Below are positions 18,001-29,028 of a stretch of DNA of 64,000 nt, piece after piece. The notes beneath the pieces are model-generated. The model had not been told where the DNA came from, made no database searches, and saw nothing but the letters and a program-made list of their open reading frames with translations. This DNA comes from Chamaelirium japonicum. Its lineage: Eukaryota; Streptophyta; Magnoliopsida; Liliales; Melanthiaceae. The position numbers and the translations under genes were made by a program. The stretch is from the NCBI GenBank assembly GCA_947650365.1, contig OX393553.1, positions 69,883,463 to 69,947,462 on the forward strand, given 5' to 3'. Numbering within the stretch: the stretch's first letter is position 1; each line of letters begins with the position of its first letter.

Positions 18001-19947
18001 CTTATACCAACCTCGGCCCACTCATACTCGTCCCAACCCACTCATACCCACCCATACCTACCCTTTCCTAGCTTTATGCATCCCCACCCTACCATACCCC
18101 TCCATATCCACCTTATACCCCCCATTCTAACCTATGCCTACCTCAAACTAATACCTACCCAACCACACATACCTATTTATACCTCCTCCCTCCTTTACTT
18201 ACTTGTACCCACCATACCCATCCCCACTCCTATATGCCCATACATACATATAATCACTCATACACATCCTTACCCACTGAAACTCATATATACCTACCTA
18301 AAAAAACCTAATCCAATTCATACCCACCCATACACACTCATACCCATCCTAATCCATGCATACTCACTCATACCCACCCCTACCTACCACCATCCATCTA
18401 TACCCACTAATATCTACCCCTACCTACCCCCATTCACCCATACCACCCCCACGCCCCATACCTATCCATACGAATACAAACCCATTACTACCCCTTTATA
18501 CCTACCTATACCTATTTTTACCCACCTCTATTCTCCATGCATACCTATACTTACCCATCGAAACTCACCCATACAAATCCAAAACTACATATACCCTCCT
18601 ATAACCACTTATACCTACTCATACCCACCAAATCCTATCTGTACATAACCATACCCACTTATACCCACCCATACACACCAAAACCCTCCTATGCTGACTT
18701 AAATCTATTTTTACCCACAGACATACCCCTATACCCACGACAAACCATGCCTATTAACTGAAACTTACATAAACCTAATAAAACCAATACACATAAACCT
18801 ATACCTAATAAAACCCACATAAACCAATACAGACCAACCCAAACCAATTCATACCCTTCCAACCCACCCATAACAACTCATACCCACCCTCACCCTACCC
18901 ATACCCAATCTAACTCATTCCATACCCATCTATACCCACCCATATATACCACACCCATCTAACCATATATATACCAACCCCAACCGACTCATACTTAATA
19001 TAACCCACCTATACCTATCATTATCTATCCATACCTACCCCTACTTATCTAAACCCATCTCGACCTATTTATGCCCATCAATACCCATACCAACCTACTC
19101 ATATATACTCACACCCACCTATATATATCCCTACCCACCATACCTACCGATACCCACCCTCAACCACCAAAACCTACCATACCTACCCTAACCCGCTCAT
19201 ACCAACCTCGATCTACTCATACCCACCCTAACCTACTCATACCCACCCATACCTACCTTTTTCTAGCTTTATACAAACCCACCACACCATACCCCCCTAT
19301 ATCCACCTTATACCCCCCATTCTACCCCATACCTACCTTAGACCAATACCCACCTTACCACACTTACCTATTCATACCTCCTCCTACCTTTACTTACTTG
19401 TACCCACCCATACCCATCCCTATATACCCATACCCACCCCTATATGCCCATACATACATATAGTCACCCATACCCATCCTCACCCACTAAAACTCATATA
19501 TACCTACCCCAAAAAAACCCAATCTAATCCATACCTTTTCATACTCGCCCATATACATTCATACCCATCTTAATCTATGCATACTCAGTCATACTCATCC
19601 TTACCTATGACCATCCATATATACCTACTTATACCTACTCATACCCACCAAATCTTGTCTGTATATAGCCATACCTATTTATACCCACCCATACACCCCA
19701 AAACCTACCTATATTAGCTCAAATCCACCTTTACTCACAGATACACCCCCATACCTACCACAACCTATGCTCATCAACTGAAACTTACCTATACCTACCC
19801 GAACCTACCTAAACCCATCCAAACCAACTCATATCCATCAAACCCACCCATAACAACTTATACCAACCGTCAACCTACACATACCCAGTCTAACTCATTC
19901 ATACCCACCCGTACCCACCTATACTTACACATATGTACCCCACCCAT

Positions 19948-20039
<92 letters not shown>

Positions 20040-20895
20040 TCAATGACAAGCTACTTATACCCAATACAACCCACCCATACCTATCGCCATCAATCCAAAC
20101 CCACCTATACCCACTCCTACTTATCTATACCATCTCGACCTACCTATACCCATCTATACCCACCTCATCCTATCCATACGCACTCATACCCACCTATATG
20201 TATGCCTACCTACCTTACTAACCAATACCCACCCCCACCCATCCAGACCCACCCTCAATCACTAAAACCCACCATACCTACCCTAACCCGCTCATACTAA
20301 CCTCGACCCAATCATACCTGTCCCAACCCACTCATACACACCCATACATACCCTTTTTCTAGCTTTATACATCCCTACCCCACCATACCCCCCATATCTA
20401 CTTTATACCCCCTATTCTACCTCATACCCACCTCAAACTAACACCTACCTAGCCACACTTACCCATTCATACTTCCTCCCACCCTTATTTACTTGTACCC
20501 ACCCATACCCATCCCTACATACCCATACCCACCCCTATATGCCCATATATACATATAATTACCCATACCCATCCTCACTCACTGAAACTCATACATACCT
20601 ACCCAAAAATACCTAATCCAATCCATACCCATTCATACCCGCCCATACACACTCATACCCATCATAATCCATGCATACTCACTATTAACCACCCATACCC
20701 ACCATCATCTATCTATACCCACTAATATCTACCCCTACCTATCCCCATTCACCCATAAAGATCTGAAACTACCTATACCTTCCTATACCCACTTATACCT
20801 ACTCATACCCACCAAACCCCATCAATACATAGCCATACCCATTTATACCCACTCATACACACTGAAACCCACCTATGTCGGCTCAAATCCACATT
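1..20895 (+). repeat. Satellite domain 1: degenerate CCCATACCCACC-type array with ~1.2-kb higher-order units
   Basis: The + strand is almost free of G and is built from words such as CCCATACC, CCTATACC and ACCCACC. A longer pattern recurs: a landmark resembling GGCTCAAATCCACCTTTACC appears near 350, 1287, 1850, 2663, 3896, 5126, 6197, 7433, 8460 (damaged), 9415, 10553, 11774, 12578, 13540, 14554, 15571, 16323, 17491, 18690, 19713 and 20876. The longest spacings are about 1.23 kb; shorter ones (563-1000 bp) look like internal deletions. Other phased landmarks are CTAGCTTTATA, ACTTGTACCCACCC and ACTGAAACTCA. Many long open frames encode Tyr/Pro/His/Thr-rich peptides, but they exist because stop codons are rare in G-poor DNA; I do not regard them as genes. 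Confidence 0.93.
19952..20033. repeat. (TA)n microsatellite inside satellite domain 1
   Basis: About 41 uninterrupted TA dinucleotides, following a satellite word and followed by ACATATATCAATG, after which the satellite resumes. It is probably an expansion of a TATATATA stretch that exists in many satellite units in the phrase ACCATATATATACCAACC. Confidence 0.95.
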
Positions 20896-21400
20896 TACGG
20901 GTGGCAATAGGTCAGGTTCGGGTCGGGTTGAGACATATATATAAGGGCAAAACACCCAACCCGAACTCGACCCGTTTAATAAACGGGTCAAAAACTTAAA
21001 CCCAAACCCGACCTACCTAATAAATGGGTTAACCCGACCCGTTTAACCCGTTTACTAAACGGGTCGGGTCGTGTCGGGTCGGGTTGGCTCGGGTTGGGTC
21101 AACAGAACCCATGTAAACCTGTCGGGTTGGGTCAAGACAAGTCGGATTGGGCCGGGTTTGATCGGGTTGGGTCGGGTTGGCTCGAGTTGGTTCGGGTTGG
21201 CTCGGGTCGGGTTGACACTACCCATTTGTTAAACGGGTCAAGCCGGGTCAATCGGGTTATAAGTACAAACCCGAACCCGACCCATTAAATAAACGGGTCA
21301 ATCGGGTCGACCCGTTTATGACCCGAACCCGTTTAGACCAAACCCAAACCCGCTAACTTCGGGTCGGGTTGGCGGGTCGGGTCAAGAATTGCCACCCCTA
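20896..21400. mobile_element. Non-autonomous hAT-like MITE, 505 bp, rich in CGGGT/ACCCG words
   Basis: The insertion interrupts the satellite landmark at AAATCCACxTTTACCC. Its ends are inverted: TACGGGTGGCAAT on the left and ATTGCCACCCCTA on the right, a 13-bp terminal inverted repeat with one mismatch. The flanks TCCACATT (20888-20895) and TCCACGTT (21401-21408) form an 8-bp target duplication with one difference, as expected for the hAT superfamily. The interior is composed of CGGGTCGGGTT and AACCCGACCCG runs, including AAACGGGTCA palindromic stretches, and has no transposase. Open frames in it are by-products of the repeats. Being GC-rich, it contrasts strongly with its surroundings. Confidence 0.88.
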
Positions 21401-21516
21401 TCCACGTTTACCCACAGATACACCCCCATACCTACCATAACCCATGCCCATCATCTGAAACTTACCCATACCTACCCGAACCCATCTAAACCCACTCAAA
21501 CCAACCCAAACCAATG
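21401..21516 (+). repeat. Last fragment of satellite domain 1
   Basis: After the MITE the interrupted unit continues (TTTACCCACAGATACACCCCC, then ACTGAAAC-like and CCCAAACCAACCC phrases) and ends at about 21516 in CCAACCCAAACCAAT. The unique sequence that follows contains ordinary amounts of G. Confidence 0.9.
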
Positions 21517-22414
21517 AAAATATAAGAAGAAGAATTGACCTAATTTGACAAGCCCAATAAGACCTCCAGACCGTCGCACCGAGTGTTAGGGAGCAAGTGA
21601 GATACTTGGCTCACCGTCGGAGACTTGAGTCTCGTGCTCCTTCAGAGGATCTTCTATCAGTATATAGTGACACTGATAGGTCACACAAACTGAGAGGATA
21701 TCCATGTTGAAGGTCGAGTTTGATCTTCTCTCTATTAACAAAATTTTATCTCTCTGCGTTCTTTTAAATAAAAAATTTCATAAAAACAAGTTTTAAAATA
21801 TTTCTTGTTTCTCCCTCATTCTTCTCCTTCAATTATGAGAGAGTTGCAGCCCTGTGAGAAACCCTAATTGGTGTAAATAGATGACTAAACCCAAAACCCT
21901 TTATTTTTCTCACCTCACACCCCAGGGATCGGTTTCAGATTTCTGGGGCGTGATAAGACAACAACGAGATACGCGGCCGACCGTACGTAGCATCGAGACA
22001 CGCGGCCGACCGTAAGCAACAAGACGCGCGGTCGTCTACGAGCAGTCACAATACGTGTATCCGACAGAGAGCAACAACAAAACTCATAACCCACTAAACA
22101 ACGGAAGAAAAGGAAAAATCTAGAGGAAACTTGAAGCCAATGGTGATAATAAAGACCCTTGGAACCTTATTTATAGGAGAGCTCGGAGCCTTGGAGGGCT
22201 GGTTTGTAAACCAAAGAGATAGGAGAGCATATAAGGATGCTATATAGTTCACGAATGATGATATTTATGATACTCGGTGCACGTTAGCTGAAGATTGAGC
22301 TTCTTGCGATACGTGAATTGGAGCAATCATGCTGACATCTCTGTGCCCCCCCCACGTATGGTGAATAATCTTGATCAGTCAGAAAGTAGATACCGACTAA
22401 TCATGAGGGGGTAT
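21517..22414. other. Retroelement-derived unique sequence, unclassified
   Basis: About 0.9 kb of non-satellite DNA with no convincing coding frame. It includes two copies of a phrase like GACACGCGGCCGACCGTA (around 21970 and 22000). A minus-strand TATAAATAAGG lies near 22170, and the minus strand near 21950 reads TATCACGCCCCAGAAA, resembling plant LTR starts; a second, inverted LTR may be buried here. The right edge is a purine run, GAGGGGG at 22405-22411, followed by TAT and then TGTGTGTACC, which looks like the polypurine tract and start of the next LTR. I read it as the 3' internal part of a truncated LTR element. Confidence 0.45.
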
Positions 22415-22614
22415 TGTGTGTACCTTGACAAATAGAGGGTGATCGCGCACTTCGATGACCCGAGCGGAGGGTGGCCGTCAATCTTGTCACGGGCCGGTCG
22501 CACCCTTCATCGCGTGTCGACCGTGCGCTTTGTGCCCCGGGGATGCTAGCAACACACAAGAAGGAAGGCAGCCCACGAAGGAACCAGGACTGTCAATCTC
22601 GTTGCGGGTCGGTC

Positions 22615-22945
22615 ACGTGCGAAGAAGCCAATAAGGGAAGTGCCCCCCCCCCCTCTGCTGGTCGGTCGCACAAGAAGAAGCCAAGAGGGGAAGTGCCCCC
22701 CTCTCTGCTGGTCGGCCGCGCACAAAGAAGCCGAGGTGGGACGTGCCCCCCCTCTCTGCTGGTCGGCCGCGCACGAGGAAGCTAGGAGGGGGAGGTGCCC
22801 CCCCCTCTCTACTGGTCGGTCGTGCACGAAGGAGCCAAAGGGGGAAGTAACCCCCCTCTGCTGGTCGGCCGCGCACGAGGAAGCCAGGGGAGGGAGGTTC
22901 CCCCCTTCTCCTGGAGGTCGGTCGCGCACGAAGAAGCGATCTGGG
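22615..22945 (+). repeat. ~58-bp tandem repeat in the U3 part of the LTR
   Basis: About six diverged copies of a unit reading roughly GAAGCC...GGGAAGTGCCCCCCTCTCTGCTGGTCGGCCGCGCACG, starting near 22618, 22672, 22731, 22785, 22829 and 22880. Overlapping open frames on both strands here follow from the repeat period and carry no recognisable domain. The placement, upstream of the TATA box, parallels the U3 repeats of elements 1 and 2. Confidence 0.8.
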
Positions 22946-23220
22946 GGCATCGAGTTTCATGCATAGGGTTGACTCGAGGATCACGTCCCCAGATTGCACG
23001 ATGGTTAAACCCGATAATCTCGGTTGCACGACGATTACGGGAAGGCAACCCACGCTTCTAAGATTCCCGGTTGGCCGGTTGGGCAGGAAACGACCAGGGC
23101 CGTAATTATCGGGTGCCAGCCACGTGACACGTCGCCCACACACAGACAGTTAAGCAAATTAAGAAAGCACGTTATTAATGTCGTCCCGTGCGGAGCGCCC
23201 CAGCTGTTATCCCGAGACAC

Positions 23221-23227
23221 TATAAAA
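23221..23227 (+). promoter_or_regulatory. TATA box of the LTR
   Basis: TATAAAA within GACACTATAAAAGGGGACC, in the second half of the LTR, with the short R/U5 region to its right. The position and sequence are typical of an LTR promoter. Confidence 0.65.
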
Positions 23228-23546
23228 GGGGACCTACCCCTCAGAGAAAGGGACCGAAAACAAGAGGAGGTGCTACCCATTTCATTCCTGAGTTTTCGGA
23301 GCTTGAGAGAGAGGGAGATTACAGAGGTCGGTATTTTGTGAGGCCGGTCCTCTTTGGGTGTAATCGGGTTATGATGAGTGCTTGTAACCTGTTGTGCCTC
23401 ACTAGTGTATTCTCGCCCCGCCCCGTGGGTTTTTTCCTTCAACATTGTGAAGGGTTTTTCCACGTAAACCCAATCTACTCGTGTTCTTTGGATTGTTAGA
23501 TTGTGTCTTCCAATCGACTCGCCCGGTTCCAAAAAACCCCCCCACA

Positions 23547-26051
23547 AATGTAAACCTATTTATACACATATACTCACCCACCAAAATGCACCCTCGTATG
23601 CACACTTATCTATCTACCCATACACATACCCACCCACCCACCTCATATATCCACGACCCATCTATGCACCCACGATACACCCATCTACACACATATACCC
23701 ACCCACCCATGCACACCTACCCATACAAACCCACATACCCACCTATCCACTAATAAAAACCCATATACCCACCAACCCACGTAAACACCCACTCACGTAC
23801 TCACACCCACCAACGCACACCTACCTATATAAATACCCCCATACCCACCCTCATACCCACAGACCCACCCATACACATACCCACGCACATCTACCTACAC
23901 CCACACATATGCACCTACCAAGCCTCCTACGTAACCACCCTCCTATCCATATATGCACACCCTTCCCCATACATACATACCACCCAACCTACCAACACAC
24001 ACATACACATACACCCACGAACCTACCTACCATGCACACACCCATGCAAATATCCACGCAGCCACGCACACATACCTATACATATCTACCCACCCATGCA
24101 CATACCCACCTATCCACCCATGCACCTACTCACTCAACCACACCCATGCACACTTACCTACCCTTACAAAATCATGCACATGCACCTACCCACGCATACA
24201 TACAAACCCACAGACCTACCCATCCACACATGCACACATACTTATCCATGCAAACACCCCCGCACACGTATGCACACCCACCTAACCACACACCCATACA
24301 CATATACCCACGGACCCAGACATAAGAAATGATCTACCTACCCATCCCTATACACACATATACGCATACCCATCTATACACAAACCTACCCATCTACACA
24401 TACACTTATGCATGCAAACATCCACCCACACCAACGTACACCAACCTAACCACCCATCATACACACACACACACCCATCCACCCATATATGCAAAATAAT
24501 CTACCCACCCATTCACCCATGCACATATGTATACCCATCCATACACATATACCTACCCACTAACATACTCCTACACATGCACACTCATCCATCTACCCAC
24601 ACACACACACACACTCACCCACCCACACAATACATCCACGCACCCATACATACCCATCAATACACATATACCCTACTACCTACAACACACACCTATGCAC
24701 ACCCACCTACTTACCCACAGACAGCTACATACCTACCCACCCACTTATATACTCATACCCACTCACGCACACCCATCTATATACATATACCCACCCAACC
24801 ATACCCACCCACCTACGCAGACAAATCCAAATACCCACCCACTATGCATACACTCATGCACCAACTTACTCACCTACGCACGCATACCCATATACCCAAG
24901 CATACACACACTCACGTACCCACCCAATCACCTATCAATATATACTCACCCATCCACACCTATATACACCCACTCACCTATACAAATCCATGCACAGGCG
25001 CCTATCCACCTATGCATACCGCCTACCCACCCAACAACATACCCACCTACCTACCCATGCATATATATACACCCAACCATGTATGCACATATACACATCT
25101 ACGTAAACACCCACATACCTACCCACCCACCTACATAAGCACCCCTCTATACACCTACGCACACTACCTATCCACACCCCCCCCAATGCACCTACCGATA
25201 CATCTACCCATATACTCACCTATGCACACCCACACATACCCACACACCCATGCACCCACTGACACATGCACACCAACCCCCATATACCTACCCACTCACG
25301 CACATCCACCCTACATACCCACCCACACATACCTACCTACCCCCTCTCATACATTCACCTACCCATGCATACTCGCCTACCCTCCACACATGCACCAACC
25401 AACCCATATCCACCTACCCATATATATTTCCACGTACCCATAAACACACTCATACGCATAACCATACATACAAGTTACCCACCCATGCACGAACCCACGC
25501 ACCTACCCAACCATACACATCTACCAACCCATACATACAAACTCATCTACCCACCCACCCACCCATCTACATACACATACCTACCCAGCCACACACACAC
25601 CTAACCACATACCAATACATATACACCCACCCACCCACATATATGAAATCACCTACCCACCCATCATATATATACTCTCATGCATACCTTCCACATACAT
25701 ACATATACCCACCCACTAATACATGCACAATAATCTATCTATCTACACACATATACCCACCCACGCACCCCATACACCCACGTACCCATCCACACACCCA
25801 CACGTACTCATTCACATATATATACCTACATACCCACTCACATCAAGCACACCTACCCACCTACCCATACATTCGCCTGCCCACCCACCCATCTACGCAC
25901 ACCCATATACCCACTAATTCATATACATATACCCACCCATCTACCCTCACGCACTTGCCTACCCATACATACCAACCCACCCATATATATATCGATACAC
26001 CCACATACCCATGCACTTTGACATACACCCCCATACACACGTACCTGCTTA
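23547..26051 (+). repeat. Satellite domain 2, first block (copy A of a large duplicated unit)
   Basis: This is G-poor DNA again, but dominated by CACCCACCCATACACAC-like words with more CACACA than domain 1. The order of diagnostic phrases matches the block at 53500-58120: for example ACCAAAATGCACCCTCGTATG near 23581 matches ACCAAAATACACCCTCGTATG near 53510, and CCAACCTAACCACCCATC near 24435 matches the same phrase near 55513. No genes; the long His/Thr/Pro/Tyr frames are compositional. Confidence 0.92.
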
Positions 26052-26386
26052 TCTTATGACGACTAAGATCTAATAGGCCAATAGCCAAAAGCCAAGACTC
26101 CTGAGACTGGGATGCCAAGATGGATGAGGTAAGGTGAGGTATACAAGGTCTCGAATTAACCTTACATCGCATGGAGAGAAGGAGATCCTTAGCTACTTAT
26201 ATAATTTCCACTCCCAAACATAGAAGACGTATTTTAAAATCGTGCCCCGCTATGGATTTCGTAAGAACTCCGTAGTTAAGCATGCTCGGACGAGAGTAGT
26301 ACTAGGATGGGTGACCCCCCTAGAAAGTCCTCATGTGGGCACAGACAAACCAGACAATATCTTGTGTGTTTGGGGTGAATATTATA
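26052..26386 (+). repeat. Left LTR of the Cassandra-like TRIM
   Basis: 335 bp, inferred by comparison with the right LTR. The first half is the AATAGGCCAATAGCC and GGTGAGGTxTACAAGG region, and the second half is the 5S-derived domain followed by GACAATATCTTGTGTGTTTGGGG. The latter phrase is repeated at 33344-33363 in the detached end of the right LTR. Confidence 0.82.
26262..26334 (+). pseudogene. 5S rRNA-derived domain in the TRIM LTR
   Basis: The sequence matches plant 5S rRNA from AGAACTCCG onward: the A-box-like AGTTAAGCATGCTCGGA (26274-26290), then CGAGAGTAGTACTAGGATGGGTGACC holding the intermediate element and C box (26305-26316), and AAGTCCTC. The first ~40 bases of a real 5S gene are not recognisable, so it is not a 5S gene. 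In Cassandra elements these internal RNA polymerase III control boxes are conserved inside the LTR. Here the boxes keep most of their consensus. Confidence 0.87.
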
Positions 26387-26389
26387 AAA

Positions 26390-26401
26390 TGGTATCAGAG
26401 C
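26390..26401 (+). promoter_or_regulatory. Primer-binding site (initiator tRNA-Met type)
   Basis: TGGTATCAGAGC, three bases after the inferred end of the left LTR. This is the standard PBS of copia-type and TRIM elements. Confidence 0.85.
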
Positions 26402-26652
26402 TGGTTCTCCTCGCAATGGGGGGCCTAACCCTATACAAGAACGTATAGCCCTAAGAAGGGTGGATTGTGATGACCAAGATCCAATAGGCCAATAGCCAAG
26501 AGCCAAGACTCTTGAGGTTGGGATACCAAAATAGATGAGGTAAGGTGAGGTGAGGTGTACAAGGCCATAAGTTAGCTTTACATCACCTAGAGAGAAGGAG
26601 ATCTTGAGCTACTTATATAATTTCCACTCCCAAACATAGTTAAGCGTGCTCG

Positions 26653-27289
26653 TGTGGGGGAAAATCTTCGTGCCGACCCGAAGACTCTCGCAGCACCAGT
26701 CAATTGAAGTTGAAGTTGACGTCGAAGATCGTTGTTCGATCTGTTGATTGAAGTTGAAGCCTTTGATATGTAAATAGAGAGAGATATGCAATCAGAGAGT
26801 AGACACGAGAGGTGATCTCGGAGTTCAGCCGAAGCCTACGTCTCCGTGCTATAGGGAGCAACCCGAATTCACTAACACTTCGAAGGAGAGAAGAAGATCA
26901 AAGAGAGATGGTAGATGGGAAGCTGGAAATCCCAGAGCTCTAGTTTTAGAACTGAGAGTTCGATCTCTTCAGAATCGATCCTTTTACATTCGAAGGCTCT
27001 GCTATTTATAGGTTTTCTGGTGGTAAATGGCAGTTTCTGCTGCCGTATCTGGGGATCCTCCAGGTAAGGTTGGTGGGCTCCGCTGCCGTCTTAGGGGGCC
27101 CACCAGGCAGGGCCGGTGGGTCCCGTTGTGGTAATCGGGGGCCCACCAGGCAGGGCTGGTGGGTCCCGCTGTTGTCTTCGGGGTCCACCAGGCAGGGCCG
27201 GTGGGTCCCGCTGTGGTACTCGGGGGTCCACCAGGCAGGGCCGGTGGGCTCCGCTATTTGCAGACTTCTTGCCAAAATTTGCACCCACA
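26653..27289 (-). repeat. 3' LTR of element 1 (637 bp)
   Basis: In + coordinates it begins TGTGGGGGAAAATC and ends TTTGCACCCACA. It matches 32582-33271 except for a 53-bp deletion after CACTAACACTT (near 26880) and three substitutions (for example AGCTGG versus AGTTGG in GGGAAGxTGGAAATCCC). The U3 repeat cluster at 27065-27250 is the complement of that in element 2. Confidence 0.93.
27003..27010 (-). promoter_or_regulatory. TATA box in the 3' LTR of element 1
   Basis: TATTTATA on +, TATAAATA on the minus strand, just downstream (in element orientation) of the U3 repeats. Because it is in the 3' LTR it could only drive outward transcription to the left, into the TRIM and satellite. Confidence 0.6.
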
Positions 27290-27425
27290 GTTACCCCCTC
27301 CAAGTTAGCTAGAGATCATCTGGCAGGCTTGGATTCGTGGTGCAAAGCTAACGACCCCCTGTCACACATACAGAGGAGCTTGCAAAATGTTAGCATAAAA
27401 ATAGACCGATTGGTCAAAATTGATG
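27290..27425 (-). other. PPT and 3' UTR start of element 1
   Basis: GTTACCCCCTCC adjoins the LTR; on the minus strand this is the polypurine tract GGAGGGGG (27294-27301) followed by TAAC and the LTR. The adjoining ~120 bp (GGATTCGTGGTGCAAAGC, GACCCCCTGTCACAC) are shared with element 2 at 50900-50990. Confidence 0.75.
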
Positions 27426-28755
27426 ACGAGCTCCGGAGCGGGCTACGGGGGAGCTCCTGAGTGAACTTGGGCGAGCTTGGGGCGAGCTTGGGGCGAGCTC
27501 CTGAGCGAGCTTAGGCGAGCTCCCGAACGAGCTTGGACGAGCTCTTGAGCGACCTTTGGCGAGCTCCTGAACGAGCTTGGACGAGCTCTTGAGCGAGCTT
27601 TGGCGAGCTCTTGAACGAGCTTGGACGAGCTCTTGAGTGAGCTTTAGGCGAGCTCCGAGCTCTTGAGCGAGCTTTGGCGAGCTCCTGAACGAGCTTGGAT
27701 GAGCTCTTGAGCGAGCTTTGGCGAGCTCTTGAGCGAGCTTGGACGAGCTCCGAGCTCTTGAGCGAGCTTTGGTGAGCTCTTGAGCGAGCTTGGACGAGCT
27801 TTTGAGCGAGCTTTGGCGAGCTCTTGAGTGAGCTTGGACGAGCTCCGAGCTCTTGAGCGATCTTTGGCGAGCTCCTGAACGAGCTTGGACGAGCTCTTGA
27901 GTGAGCTTTAGGTGAGCTCCTGAACGAGCTTGGATGAGCTCTTGAGCGAGCTTTAGGCGAGCTCCGAGCTCTTGAGCGAGCTTTGGCGAGCTCCTGAATG
28001 AGCTTGGACGAGCTCTTGAGCGAGCTTTGGTGAGCTCTTGAGCGAGCTTGGACGAGCTCTTGAGCGAGCTTTAGGCGAGTTCCGAGCTATTGAGCGAGCT
28101 TTGGCGAGCTCCTAAACGAGCTTGGACGAGCTCTTGAGCGAGCTTTAGGCGAGCTCCGAGCTCTTGAGCGAGCTTTGGCGAGCTCCTGAACGAGCTTGGA
28201 CGAGCTCTTGAGCGAGCTTTAGGCGAGCTCCGAGCTCTTGAGCGAGCTTTGGCGAGCTCCTGAATGAGCTTGGACGAGCTCTTGAGCGAGCTTTGGTGAG
28301 CTCTTGAGCGAGCTTGGACGAGCTCCGAGCTCTTGAGCGAGCTTTGGTGAGCTCCTGAACGAGCTTGGACGAGCTCTTGAGCGAGCTTTAGGCGAGCTCC
28401 GAGCTCTTGAGCGAGCTTTGGCGAGCTCCTGAACGAGTTTGGACGAGCTCTTGAGCGAGCTTTGGCGAGCTCTTGAGCGAGCTTTGGCGAGCTTTGGCGA
28501 GCTCCTGAACGAGCTTGGACGAGCTTTTTGAGCGAGCTTTAGGCGAGCTCCGAGCTCTTGAGCGAGCTTTGGCGAGCTCCTGAACGAGCTTGGACGAGCT
28601 CTTGAGCGAGCTTTAGGTGAGCTCCGAGCTCTTGAGCGAGCTTTGGCGAGCTCCTGAACGAGCTTGGACGAGCTCTTTGAGCGAGCTTGGACGAGCTCTT
28701 GAGCGAGCTTTAGGCGAGCTCCGAGCTCTTGAGCGAGCTTTGGCGAGCTCCTGAA
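27426..28755 (-). repeat. 22-bp GAGCTC minisatellite, first block
   Basis: Around 60 tandem ~22-bp units of the forms GAGCTCTTGAGCGAGCTTTGGC, GAGCTCCTGAACGAGCTTGG(AC) and a 23-bp variant with TTTAGGC, often separated by an extra GAGCTCC. Each unit contains the palindrome GAGCTC. Minus-strand frames read a KLAQELVQARSRARQSS-like low-complexity peptide, which I treat as non-coding. It lies between the integrase tail and the 3' LTR, the region known to gather tandem repeats in Tat/Ogre-lineage elements. Confidence 0.93.
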
Positions 28756-29028
28756 GATAGTTTTTTGGCCGATCCAGTAGGAACTCGTCCGATCGGTCAA
28801 AAGTGATCGGTCACTGTGATCGGTCAAATTCAGCCGGTCAAGGTCGAAGTGATCGGTCAAAAAACATAGTTTTTTGGCCGATCCAGTATGAATTCGACCG
28901 ATCGATCAAAAGTGATCGGTCACTGTGATCGGTCAAATTCAGCCGGTCAAGGTCAAAGTGATCGGTCAAAAAACATAGTTTTTTGGCCGATCCAGTATGA
29001 ATTCGACCGATCGGTCAAAAGTGATGGC
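28756..29028 (-). repeat. GATCGG-type ~115-bp tandem repeat (first block, element 1)
   Basis: Just over two copies of a unit with TTTTTTGGCCGATCCAGTA, GACCGATCGGTCAAAAGTGATCGGTCACTGTGATCGGTCAAATTCAGCCGG and CAAGGTCGAAGTG. GACCGATCGGTC is a 12-bp perfect palindrome. Related motifs fill the 3' region of element 2. Confidence 0.9.

Larger units (their letters stand above)
22415..23546 (+). mobile_element. LTR of a truncated LTR retrotransposon (3' or solo LTR)
   Basis: It starts with TGTGTGTACC directly after a polypurine tract and ends with CCCCCCCACA, giving TG...CA ends and a C-rich 3' end resembling that of elements 1 and 2 in this window. A TATAAAAGGGG box at 23221 and a U5-like stretch (TTGTGAAGGGTTTTTCCACG near 23446) set the direction as +. 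No matching second LTR or gag is seen, and satellite of a different type starts immediately to the right. The ends are inferred from the TG/CA and PPT signals, not from a target duplication. Confidence 0.6.

Noticed and set aside
588..19463. Dozens of long + strand open frames encoding Tyr/Pro/His/Thr-rich peptides resembling cell-wall proline-rich proteins
   Set aside because: All three + frames are similarly open because G-containing stop codons are rare in this DNA. The peptides change with phase, lack signal peptides, and appear in every satellite unit.
1..21516. Telomeric repeat array
   Set aside because: The plant telomere word CCCTAAA/TTTAGGG is not the repeated unit; CCCATACC-like words are degenerate and part of a ~1.2-kb higher-order unit.
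22471..23547. Overlapping frames of 100-176 aa in the LTR at 22415-23546
   Set aside because: Frames on both strands overlap a tandem repeat and promoter; no domain or conserved motif.
26262..26334. Functional 5S rRNA gene
   Set aside because: The first ~40 bases of 5S are not recognisable and the sequence lies within an LTR with PBS; it is a Cassandra-type domain.
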